From Eucommia ulmoides (Eukaryota > Streptophyta > Magnoliopsida > Garryales > Eucommiaceae), in assembly GCA_016647705.1 (NCBI GenBank), contig CM028326.1, positions 24,939,901 through 25,003,900 of the forward strand: a stretch of DNA of 64,000 nt, in the 5' to 3' direction. The stretch's first letter is position 1; every line of letters starts with the position of its first letter. The translations under genes and the position numbers were made by a program. Positions 22,636 through 33,402 of this stretch are shown here, in pieces. The notes below the pieces were generated by a model. That model did no database searches. It was not told the origin of the DNA and saw only the letters and a list, made by a program, of their open reading frames with translations.

Positions 22636-23751
22636 TGCCCTAAGCCTTTACCAATTATGGTAATACTTAGGGGGATGTGTTAGGTGAACCCCACTCCATG
22701 CCTAAAATGGGGTGCCTACAAAGGGGTTAATGATGATTTAGGGGGTAGCCACCCATCAAATAGAGCAACTGATCCGTTTAGTATCTTTCGTGCACTCACT
22801 AGGGAGCGCGACTTGGCGAATGCACGGAACATGGCTGCATATAAATAGGCATCCTTGCTCCCTATTTCAACATGTCGATTTACATATACTTGCTTGGATG
22901 CTCCCAAACTCTAGATTTAATATCTCATTTCCATACAAAAAACGCAAGGAAAATCTTTATAAAACTTTCAAAAAGAAGAAGAAGAAGAAGCAGAAGAAAA
23001 TATGAGGCTCTTATCTTTTTTTTTTTTTTTTTTTTTTTTATTTTTTTTTAATAGTTTTAGTCATTTACTTTTCTCTACTTTAAATTTCAGTCATTTACAT
23101 TTATGCTCTGCAGCTTACAACGCTTTATTTTTCAATCATTTACATTTCCGCTCTTCACCTTTTCGTGTTTTATTTTTCTGTCATTTATTTTTCTACTTTG
23201 CGGCTTTCTGTGCTTTAAATTTCCTACAATTATTTTTCATCATATTTATTTGTTATATTCATAAAAAAGTACATAACTAAAAAAAAATTAAATAAAGAAA
23301 AAAAATTTCTTAACAAAAGGCTGATGAAGGAGGTTTGCCTATACTCCATTTCTAGGTTTCCCAATGTGCAAAATTTTAAATGGCAGTTTGAGGGATGATG
23401 TTCCCCAAAGTATTTATTTATTTGTTAAGGTTAACTTGGTATAAAAAAAATATTTTCTTTTCATAAAAAACTAAAATATCATTTTTTAAGAATTTTCTCA
23501 TAACAAAAATTTCTAAACTTTTTTTCTGAAACCGTTTCATGAAAAGATTTTGCTTTAAAGATGTCTTTTTTCATTACATAAAAATGGATTTTTACATAAC
23601 TAAAAATTCCTGAGGATTTCTTCATAACGAGAATCTACTGAACCTTTTTTAAACCATGAAAATTATATATAACAAGGGTTTTCAAAGCATGTTTTTTTTT
23701 TTTTTTTAATATTAAGAAACTATTCATAATAAAAGATTTTTTTCTGAAAAT
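22636..23751. other. Spacer with promoter-like TATA and pyrimidine-rich repeats
   Basis: A GCATATAAATAGGC box (about 22838-22851) is followed by CATCCTTGCTCCC and a CAAC start-like site, which looks like a strong plant or pararetroviral-type promoter. Downstream are GAAGAA repeats, a T-rich run (23009-23050) and several variants of TTTCAGTCATTTACTTTTC to 23225. No coding frame follows that I recognise. The last 300 bp are AT-rich and match the style of 33013-33402, the other side of the Copia insertion. Confidence 0.45.
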
Positions 23752-23756
23752 ATTTT

Positions 23757-25851
23757 TGTTGGCCCAGTGGAATACCCAAGAGGAGTGTGTGAATTGGGTA
23801 ATAAAAAAATTATCAGAATAAAATACTTAAAAAAATAAATAATTAATTTTAATCATAAATTAATTATTATCTCTATATCACAGTAGAATTATAAAGTTAA
23901 CTAGGTGCACATCAAACAACAAAAATAAACAAATCAAATATTGCAGCACACCAAAGATTTATAATAGTTCACCAAGTTACTCTTGGCTAATCCAATCCCC
24001 CGAGCTCCACGGAGAGTCGCACCCACTAATACTCAAGATCTATTTAAAGGTAGGAATCAAACCCTCACAACGATTCTTTTACAGGCTCAGAATTAACCTT
24101 TACAAAATTCTTTTCACAGACTGAGGAAGAACCTCTACTTTTTACAGGTTAAAGAATAACTTAATTCTTTTTAGCACTAAGACAAAAAAATTAAAACCTC
24201 ACCAACACTCCAAATATCCTTTTACCCGGTAAGGATTGAACCGTTACAAAATTCACTCAAATTAATTCTATCCAGGAAGAATTATTACCTCAATCTCTTT
24301 ACAGCAAGAGACTGAAACCGGCTACCTTTTGATTAAATACCCATAACAGTATTTAATCCGACACACTACTCACCAATACAATTTGATAAGCAGATTATCT
24401 CACTCATAACTTCTATCACCCTAAATAAATTAAAACTCAATTAATATCTCAAATCTAGTGATAGAAAAGTGTGAGATTGAAAATCTGATTTTAAACAAAA
24501 GATGGCTAGCAAATAATTGAGCACGTAATCAGATTCAAGAAATTGTTTATAAAATATTTTCTTCAATAAAGAATCAAAAACAATTTCTAAAGATCAATTT
24601 CCAAAATTAAATAAGCAATGCAATATAGAAAGTACTTAGAAATATCTCACCCGGAATCCGCAGAAAAATAAATAAAGCGATGTTACTTCAGATTCAGTAG
24701 CAGCAAATATTAATAGACAATGATTCTCAAGATCGTCTCTTAGAATAGCTGTCACAAAATATCAGAATGATATTGCTTAGAACAGCTCAATATGATCTCA
24801 ACTCTTTAAGCTCTTTTCTCTTAATTTTCACTTGTTAATGATATATGAAAAACGCATGTCTATATATATAAAAAATAAATCAGCTCTCTAATGGCTAGTT
24901 CCCATGTATCATGACACTTAAATGCTCTCTTAGACCACTTATATCATTATGACTTCATTTTAGTTCAATTCATTTAAGTATATTTTTTAAATCTCTCAAT
25001 TAAGTCTCCTAAATACTTCTCAATCTCAATTAAATAGAATAGAAATAATTTTATGTACCAAATTGAGAAACAATCAAACTTAATGAACCAAATCAATTGG
25101 AATTAAATAATAGATGAAGCATATCTTAAATATCATAAAATCCCTAAAAGCTCTCACAACTTCCAACAAAAAACGGCTTCTTTTAGATATGAATTCCGAA
25201 TCCTCAATATCTTGAAACTGCACCCTTAATCGACCGACCAGGCGATCGCTCGATTCAGGATGTAGTCAAGTCAAATATTATGTGCCCATCGGTCAACCTA
25301 TCTGTCGATTTAGAGATTCAGAGAGTTCCATTTTCCTTCATCAGTCGACCTACCTGTCGACTTAGAGATACAGAGAGTTCCATTTCTCTTCACTAGTCGA
25401 CCTACCAGTCGACTTATGCTTGCAGGATCTCTTTTCTACACTCGTTTTGAACTCATTCTTATTTACGTTTTCGTCCCTTTAACCATTTTCTTTTTTTAAT
25501 TAGCTCCACTAAATATTTAAATTCAATTTTATTCCATTAAACATATTTCTTTTGCAATCATACATAGGAGCAAATAATTTCATCTTATCAAAACACACAT
25601 AAACAATAAAAACTTTTGTGCCATGTGTGTTCCTAATTGGGATATTAAGAGTTGAAATTTACCTGAGTTGTTTTTCCTAATTTCTTCAAACTCTTAATTT
25701 TTTATCATCTTTGTCATCATCATTTAGCATCCATTCATAATTTGTCATCGCATCTTCATCACTGGAACTAATAAACTGAAACACTTAACAAACTATTAGT
25801 CCCACAAGAAATATCAACATTTAATGGTCCATCAAAATCTTAGGATCAACA
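23757..25851 (-). repeat. 3' LTR of complete Copia element
   Basis: 2095 bp, TGTTGGCCCAG to GGATCAACA on the + strand. It carries a TATA-like TATATATA block near 24861 (reverse-strand promoter), the GGATTGAACCG block near 24230, and a TCGACC array with about 50-bp spacing at 25225-25425. Confidence 0.92.
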
Positions 25852-25866
25852 ATCTCCCCCTTTTTG
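25852..25866 (-). other. Polypurine tract of complete Copia element
   Basis: On the reverse strand AAAAAGGGGGAGAT abuts the 3' LTR. This is the expected plus-strand DNA priming site. Confidence 0.85.
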
Positions 25867-25926
25867 ATGATGACAATTAATTTTGATATTTTTTTCAAAA
25901 CAATAATATAACCACACTCCCCCTGA

Positions 25927-26124
25927 ATCCGAGGACGGGTTTTATAACTCTTTTAAGCATAAGAATGAAGATTTTAAAAAACATAATCAATAAAGCAAAA
26001 ATTTTAAAAATAAACTTCCCCCTTAATCCGAGGACGGGTTTTATAACTCTTTTAAGCATAAGAATGAAGATTTTAAAAAAACATAATCAATAAAGCACAA
26101 ATTTAAAAAATAAACTTCCCCCTT
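25927..26124 (-). repeat. 99-bp tandem duplication before polypurine tract
   Basis: Two nearly identical units (period 99) begin at the TCCGAGGACGGG block and end with AACTTCCCCCTTAA. Each carries a purine run (AAGGGGGAAG on the reverse strand), so the 3' non-coding end has several polypurine-like blocks. Near identity suggests the duplication is younger than the LTR divergence. Confidence 0.88.
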
Positions 26125-26284
26125 AATAAAACATTAACTAAAACTCCCCTTTAATAAAATATCAACAAATTCTCCCCCTTTACCATCTTCAAAAATAAAA
26201 TTTAGGGAGGGGGGAACACAACAATAATTCTACTCTAGGCAAACATCATTATGCCTAGCCATACCCAAACCGCGAATGATTTTC

Positions 26285-27670
26285 ACAAACTAATTTTCTG
26301 CTAGTGGTTTGGTAAAAATATCAGCAAGCTGGTTGGATGTATCAATATACTCAATAACAATATCAATTTTTTGAATGTGATCTCGAATAAAGTGATGTCT
26401 AATCTCTATGTGCTTAGTTCGTGAGTACTGTGTAGGATTCTTACTTAGATAAATAACACTTTTACTATCACAAAAGATTGAGACCTCCTCTATATAAACT
26501 TTAAAGTTATTTAACTGTTGCTTAATATATAAAATTTGAGCACAATAGTTACTAGCTGTCATATATTCAGCCTCAGTAGTGGATAAGGATATTGAATTCT
26601 GTTTCTTGCTTGACCCAAAAACCAAAGTATGTCCTAACAAATGACATGACCCACTTGTACTTTTTCGCTCAACTTTGCAACCGACAAAATCAGCATCGGA
26701 GTAAACTTACCAATTTAAAATCACTACCCCTAGGATACCATAATCTTAGGTCAATCGTCCCCTTTAAGTATTGTAAAATTCGCTTAACCGCAGTTAAGTG
26801 CGATTCTTTAGGACAAGATTGAAATTTAGCACAAAGACAAACACTGTACATAATATCAGGTCTACTAGCAGTTAAATATAACAGACTACCAATCATACCT
26901 CGATACATTTTTTCATTAACGCTTTTGCCCGTATCGTTTTTTTCTATCCTTGTAGTCGTTGTCATGGGAGTTTTGTACTCTTTAGTGCCTTCCAAGCCAT
27001 ATTTCTTTAACAACTCCTTGGTGTATTTAGCTTGGTTTATAAATATTCTCTCTTTGGTTTGCTTAATTTGCAATCCAAGAAAGAAATTTAGCTCTCCCAT
27101 CATGCTCATTTCGAATTCAACCTGTATTATCTTAGCAAACTCTTGGTAAAGATCCTCATTAGTGTATCCAAAAATAATGTCATCAACATACACTTGTACT
27201 AATAGGATATCAGAATCAGTTTGCTTCACAAATAATGTTATATCACAAATACCTATTCGAAAACTGTTTTCGATCAAATATCGGCTAAGTCTTTCATAGC
27301 AAGCTCTAGGAGCTTGTTTGAACCCATACAAAGCCTTACGAAGTTTAAATACATGATCGAAAAATTTAACATTTTCAAATCCCAGGGGTTGTTCCACATA
27401 AACTTCTTTAGCTAAAAAGCCATTTAGAAATGCACTCTTTACATCCATTTGATATAGCTCAAAATTACGTGAACATGCAAAAGCGAGTAGCATTTTGATT
27501 GCTTCTAGTCTAGCAACATGAGCATAAGTTTTATCATAATCAATTCATTCCTCTTGATTACAGCCCTGTGCCACTAATCTTGCTATGTTTTTTATTACCA
27601 TACCAGATTCATCATTTTTATTTCTAAAACCCCATTTAGTACCAATAATTGGATTAAAATCCGTTCTTGG
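26285..27670 (-). pseudogene. Copia reverse transcriptase and RNase H
   Basis: RT begins around 27670 (GTKWGFRNKNDESG, VIKNIARLVAQGCNQEE then a stop). It continues as a 267-residue open stretch with YQMDVKSAFLNGFL, KALYGFKQAPRA and the catalytic YVDDIIFG (Asp pair intact), then GELNFFLGLQIKQ and GSLLYLTASRPDIMY. RNase H follows in another frame: SSKKQNSISLSTTEAEYMTA, the IFCDSKSVIYLSKNP block, then TKHIEIRHHFIRDHIQK and QLADIFTKPLAE. A stop and frame change separate the two. This is the best preserved part of the element. Confidence 0.93.
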
Positions 27671-29295
27671 AACAAGACATCATATTTTGTTCCGCTCAAA
27701 TTGAACTAACTCATCTTGCATTGCGGAAATCCAAGATTCATCAATTAATGCCTCATCTATATTTTTAGGCTCAATTTGAGATAAGAAAGCAAAATTAATT
27801 ATATCCCTAAGAGAAGAACGAGTACTTTAATCGAATGTCCTGGTACTGTCTTTATAGCTCTTGGTAAAGTCGAATCCTTTTCCGTAGGTTCCTCTTCTTG
27901 TTTGGACTCCTCATGTACATTATCACCTTGATTTTGATTATTTAAAATACCTGCATCATCATCATCCAAAACCTTTCTCGACAAGAATGTATCAGCTTCC
28001 TAAAAAACAACACGCATTATTTCTTCTACTACTAATGTACGTTTATTGTAAACTCTATAAGCCTTACTGTTAGCAGCATATTCAAGAAAAATCCCATAAT
28101 CAGATTTAGTATCAAATTTACCAAGATTATCCTTGTCATTCAAAATAAAAGACTTGCATTCAAAGACTTTAAAAGAAGAAATATTAGGAGTCTTACCATT
28201 CTAGATTTCATATGGGGTTTTGTTAAACCCTCTACGTATTGATACTCGATTTACTACATGACAAGTTGTACTTAATGTTTTAGCCCAGAAGTAGGTTGGT
28301 AAGCGATTTTCATTGAGCATCGTTTTGGCCATCTCTTGAAGTGTCCTGTTCTTTCTTTCCACTACACCATTTTGTTGCGGTGATCTTGGTGTAGAAAAAT
28401 TGTGATCATAACCATGCTCATCACAATAACTTACCACATCATCATTCTTAAATTCTCTTTTTCTGTCACTACGAATATTAATAATGGAGCATTGCTTCTC
28501 ATTTTGAACACGTTTACAAAATTTAGCAAGGACAGAAGCAACCTCACTTTTCTTAGCAAGAAAAAATACCTAGGTAAGTCTGGAATAATCATCAACTATA
28601 ATAAATGCATAAAACTTACCACAAAAACTAGCAACAGAGTTAGGCCCAAACAAATCAAGACGCAATAATTCAAGACATTTAGACGTGGACATGTGCATCT
28701 TTTTCTTAAATGATGATCTAACTTGCTTGCCTAATTGACATGCATGACATACTTTATCTTTCACAAATTTTAAATCAGGTAAGCTACGTACAAGACTCTT
28801 CTTAGATAAGTTAAAAATTAACTCCATATTAGCATACCCAAGTCTTCTATGCCACAACCAACTATTTTCAGATAAAACATTTAAACAAGATAAATTTTGA
28901 GAATTAAAATCATCAAATGAGCAAGTATAAACATTCTCAAAACGTGATGCAACTAGCAAGATACTACTATCATGACTATTCTTAATAATGAATCTATCAT
29001 GATCAAATATAACATTATAGCCTTTATCACATAGTTGACTAATACTAAGAAAATTATGTTTAAATCCATCAACTAGTAACACGTCTTTAATAATAGTAGT
29101 ACCATTACCGATATTACCTATACCGATAATTTTACCCTTTGCATTGTCTCCGAAAGTCACATGACCTCCATCTTTAGGTGTCAAAGATGTAAATTTTATT
29201 TTATTTTCCGTCATGTGTCGAGAACAACCACTATTCAGAAACCATTTGTCCTTACTTATTGATGCTTTTAGAATAACCCGTAAGGAGCACCTCAA
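27671..29295 (-). pseudogene. Copia protease and integrase
   Basis: Protease-like start WFLNSGCSRHMTE: the family reads WYLDSGCSRHMTG, so the catalytic Asp is Asn here. It continues with the GNGTTIIKDVLLVDGFKHNF block, LSISQLCDKGYNV, the pre-integrase zinc finger (WHRRLGYAN, then CHACQLGKQ), and the integrase core start LLRLDLFGP with FIIVDDYSRLT. After a frame break: CDEHGYDHNFSTPRSPQQNG and VVERKNRTLQEM, which include the third catalytic Glu region, then FWAKTLSTTCHVVNR. An acidic linker lies at 27990-27800. Several stops make it non-functional. Confidence 0.92.
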
Positions 29296-29369
29296 ATAGT
29301 TCCTAAGTGGTACCCAGCCTAAGTGGGTCCGATCTTGTTAGTCGGAGCAATTTTAGTTTATTTTGGAAC

Positions 29370-30851
29370 CTAAACTTGTTTACAGTTAGATATTTTAGCA
29401 AAACATCTACGAATAGTATGCCCTACAACATTACATTTAAAACATTTAACAAGATCCTTGATTTCATAAAAGAATTTATGAAAACGTTTTTGTTTAAGAT
29501 TTTTCTGAAATCCAATACCGACTTTATCAAAAACTCCATGTGAACTTCCCAATAGCATTTTCAAGTTATTTTCACCGCCGGTGAATTTGAGAACAATTGA
29601 TTGCAAATCCATCAATTTAGATTTCAATTCATTATTTTCAGATTCTTAGTTCACCACTTGCTTGTTTAATATGTTAATTGTACTTTGAAGGGCACTTATT
29701 TTAGAACATTGATTTTTATAATAATGTGAAAGTTCTTGATAAACATCAAATAATTCATCAAAATTTAAAAGACAAGAACTTGAACATTCAGTTACCTTAC
29801 CACCAGTGGCCATTAATGCAAGTATGGACGTGTCTTTACTATCTGAATTTTTCGAGCTACTTGAATCAGTATCATCCCAAGTAGCCTTCATCGATTTCTT
29901 CTTACTCTTATTCGTTTTCTTATTTTCTTTCTTCTTCTTTTCTTTTTCTTTATCCTTCTTTGGTTCTGGACAATTGTTTTGAAAGTGACCGATCTTGTGA
30001 TAGTTGTAACATTCCACTTTAGATATGTTGAGGTTTCTTCTTCCATTGAATGTGCGCCGAGTCATTCTTCTAAAATTATTTGTGAGAAGTAATACATTTT
30101 TCTCTTGCTCATTGTTAAGACTTTCATCATTACTGTCATATTCTTCTTTAATATTTTGAGCTTTTAACGCCAATGATTTTCTCTTGCTATTTTCGATATC
30201 ATCCTCATATCCTTTAATCGCCGATTCATGAGTCATCAAGTTGCCTATGAGATCATCAATTTTGTATTTACCAAGATCCTTGGCTTTCTCGATTGCCATC
30301 ACCTTTGACTCCTATATTTTTGTTAAGGACCTTAGGACCTTTCGTACTCTATACTCCATGGAGTATGGCTTTCGAAGTTGACCCAAGTTGTTGCATATGT
30401 TGTTGAAGCGAGTATACATCTCATGAATCGGTTCATTTTTTTCCATTCTGAACAACTCAAATTTTCTCATAAGAGCGTTGATTTTCGACTGCTTCACTTG
30501 ACTTGTCCCTTCGTGGGTAACTTGTAGCTTATCCCACATCTCCTTTGTAGATTTACAACCTGAAACTCTAGAATATTCATTAGCATCTAAAGAGTAAAAT
30601 AGAATATTAATAGATTGAGAGTTTATAGAGAGTTTTTGCTTATCAGAAGTAGTTAATTGTTCCTTCTTCTTCTCAACTCCGTTTTTCATTGAAATAAACG
30701 GATCATCCTCGATTGTTAGCTACATATCGTAATTTGTAACCTGAAAGAAGGCTACCATCCTGTCTTTCCAAAACGAGTAACTTTCACCTGCAAATAAAGG
30801 TGGTCGGTGTATAGACTGCCCCTCAACTAATGTGCCTATTATGTGCGCCAT
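29370..30851 (-). pseudogene. Copia gag with two zinc knuckles
   Basis: Starts MAHIIGTLVEGQSIHRPPLF at 30851 and continues FWKDRM and QVTNYDM, then a stop where the sister copy has Trp. The body reads CKSTKEMWDKLQVTHEGTSQ, FELFRMEKNEPIHEMYTRFN and LRSLTKI (UBN2-type gag). Knuckle 1 is C-Y-N-Y-H-K-I-G-H-F-Q-N-N-C, with its second Cys changed to Tyr. Knuckle 2, about 29400, is C-F-K-C-N-V-V-G-H-T-I-R-R-C and intact. A Lys-rich segment and an acidic Ser-rich patch lie between them. It packaged the element RNA when active. Confidence 0.92.
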
Positions 30852-30887
30852 GTGATATTTGTTAGCTAAAAATATTGAGCTAAACCA

Positions 30888-30900
30888 GTTCTGATACCAA
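30888..30900 (-). other. Primer binding site, initiator Met tRNA type
   Basis: Reverse-strand TTGGTATCAGAAC is separated from the 5' LTR end by one base and matches the initiator methionine tRNA 3' end (TGGTATCAGAGC) with one mismatch. Confidence 0.85.
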
Positions 30901-30901
30901 T

Positions 30902-33007
30902 TGTTAGCCTAGTGGAATACCCAAGAGGGGGGATGAATTGGGTAATAAAAAAAATTATCAAAATAAAATACTTAATAAATCAAGTAATTAATTTTAATCG
31001 TAAATTAATTATTATCTTTATATCACAGCGGAATTATAAAGTCAACTAGGTGCACACTAAACAACAAAAATAAACAAATCAAATATTACAGCACACCAAA
31101 GATTTATACTGGTTCATCAAGCTACTCTTGGTTAATCTAGTCCCCCGAGCCCTAAGGAGAGTCGCACCTACTAATACTCAAGATCCCTTTAAAGGTAGGA
31201 ACCAAACCCTCACAACAATTCTTTTACAGGCTCAGAATTAACCTTTATAAAATTATTTTCACAGGTTAAGGAAGAAACTCTACTTTTTACAGGCTAAAGA
31301 ATAACCTAATTCTTTTTAACACTAAGGCAAAAGAATCAAAACCTCACCAACACTCCAAATATCCTTTTACTCGGTAAGGATTGAACTGTTACAAAATTAA
31401 CTCAAATCAATTCTATTCAAGAAGAATTACTACCTCAATCTCTTCACAAGAAAAGACTGAAACCGACTACCCTTTGATTAAATACCTCCAACAGTATTTA
31501 ATCCAACACACTACTCACCAATACAATTTGATAACCAGATTATCTCACTCGGAGCTTCTACCACCCCAGATAAATTAAAACTCGATTAATATCCCAAATT
31601 TAGTGATAGAAAAGTGTGAGATTAAAAATTTAATTTTAAACAAAAGATGGGTAGCAAATAATTGAGCACGAATCATATTCAAGAAATTATTTATAAAATA
31701 TTTTTTTCAATAAAGAATCAAAAATAATTTCTAAAGATAAATTTCTAAAATTAAACAAGCAATGCAATATAGAAAGTAATTGAAAAGATCTCACTCGGAA
31801 TCTACAGAAAAATAAATAAAGTGATGTTACTTCAGATCCGGTAGCAGCAAAGATTAATAGCCAATGATTCTCAAGATCGTTTCTTAGAATAGCTCTCATA
31901 AAATCGTAGAATGATATTTCTTGGAACAACTCAATATAATCTCAACTCTTTAAACTCTTTTCTCTTAATTTTCACTTGTTAATGATATATAAAAAACGCA
32001 GGTCTATATATATGGGAAATAAATCAGCTCTCTAACGGCTATAAAGACCCCTTATATTATTATTACTTTATTTTGGTTCAATTAATTTAATTATAGCTTT
32101 TAAATCTCTCAATCAAAATTTTCAAATATTTCTCAATCTCAATTAAATAGAATAAAAACAATTTTATGTACCAAATTGATAAACAATCAAACTTAATGAA
32201 CCAAATCAGTAGGAATTAAATAATAGATAAAGAATATCTTAAATATCATAAAATCCCTAAAATCTCTCACAAATCCCAACAAAAAACGACTACTTTTAGA
32301 TATGAATTCGGAATCCTAAAACTGCGCCCTTAGTCGACCGACCAGTTGATCGCTCGATTTAGGATGTAGCCAAGCCAAAGATTTTGTGCCCATCGATCGA
32401 CCTATTTGTCGACTTAGAGATTTAGAGAGTTCCATTTTCCTTCACCGGTAGACCTACCTGTCAACTTAGAGATACAGAGAGTTCCATTTCTTTTCACCGG
32501 TCGACCTACCTGTTGACTTAGAGATACAGAGAATTTCACCTGTTTTGTCCGGTCGACCTACCAATCAACTTATGCTTGTTGGATCTATTTTCTACACTCG
32601 TTTCGAACTCATTCTTATTTACGTTTTTGCCCCTTTAACCATTTTCTTTTCTTAATTTGCTCCCTAAATATTTAAATTCAATTTTAATCCATTAAACATA
32701 TTTTTTTTTGCAATTACACATAGGAGCAAATAATTTCATCTTATCAAAACACACATAAACAATAAAAACTTTTGTGCCATGTGTATTCCTAATTGGGATA
32801 TTAAGAGTTGAAATTCACCTAAGTTGTTTTTCTTAATTTCTTCAAACTCTTAATTCTTCATCATCTTTGTCATTATCATGCAGCATCCATTTATAATTTG
32901 TCATCACATTTTCATCACTGGAACTAATAAACTGAAACACTTAACAAACCATTAGTCCCACCAAAAATATCAATATTTAATTGTCCATCAAAATCTTTGG
33001 ATTAACA
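30902..33007 (-). repeat. 5' LTR of complete Copia element
   Basis: 2106 bp, TGTTAGCCTAGTGG to GGATTAACA. Reverse-strand TATA-like TATATATAGACC near 32003. TCGACC array at 32330-32575 with three AGAGATACAGAGA-type linkers. It differs from the 3' LTR at many positions; I did not compute an age. Confidence 0.92.
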
Positions 33008-33012
33008 ATTTT

Positions 33013-33402
33013 AGTTGCCAAGAAAGTTCTTCACAAATAAAATATCTCAAAAATATTATTACACACACACATACATATTTGAAACGTCTTAATAATAAGA
33101 TTATTTCTACTCTGTAATTTTTATAATAAGAATCCTAAATGTTCATTCATAATAAAATTCATTTGATTATTTTATTTTTTTTCATAATAAGAACCTTAAA
33201 GTTTTTCATGATAAAAATATTTTTACTATTTTATTTTTTTTCAAAATAATAATAAAAATTTACTATTTTATTTTTCTTCATAATAAGAACCTTAAATGTT
33301 TTTCATGGTAAAAATATTTTACTATTTTATTTTTATGAGTAAAATGTCTTCATAAAAATAAATTTAAATGCTTTTCATAGCACACGTTGCTAATGTTGTT
33401 TT
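33013..33402. repeat. AT-rich degenerate tandem repeat
   Basis: Units of about 60-70 bp contain TTCATAATAAGAACCTTAAA, then TTTTTCATGGTAAAAATAT and ACTATTTTATTTTT, repeated four or five times. Weaker forms occur at 23440-23750 (CATAACAAAAATTTC, CATAATAAAAG), so the Copia element was inserted inside this tract. Confidence 0.7.

Larger units (their letters stand above)
23757..33007 (-). mobile_element. Complete SIRE/Maximus-type Copia retrotransposon, degenerate
   Basis: 9251 bp, with 2.1-kb LTRs at both ends. The 5-bp flanks ATTTT are identical (23752-23756 and 33008-33012). On the reverse strand the order is: 5' LTR, Met-tRNA primer site, gag with two knuckles, protease, integrase, reverse transcriptase, RNase H, polypurine tract, 3' LTR. 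This is the Copia order (integrase before RT). LTRs over 2 kb and the RNase H sequence (SKKQNSISLSTTEAEYMTAS) point to the SIRE/Maximus lineage. No envelope-like frame is seen between RNase H and the 3' LTR. Stops and frameshifts in every domain, and LTRs that differ at many sites, mark an old dead insertion. Confidence 0.95.

Noticed and set aside
25225..25430. Regularly spaced palindromic repeats that look CRISPR-like
   Set aside because: Repeat units are degenerate, lie inside LTRs of a plant retrotransposon, occur in both LTRs, and no cas genes exist; the genome is eukaryotic.
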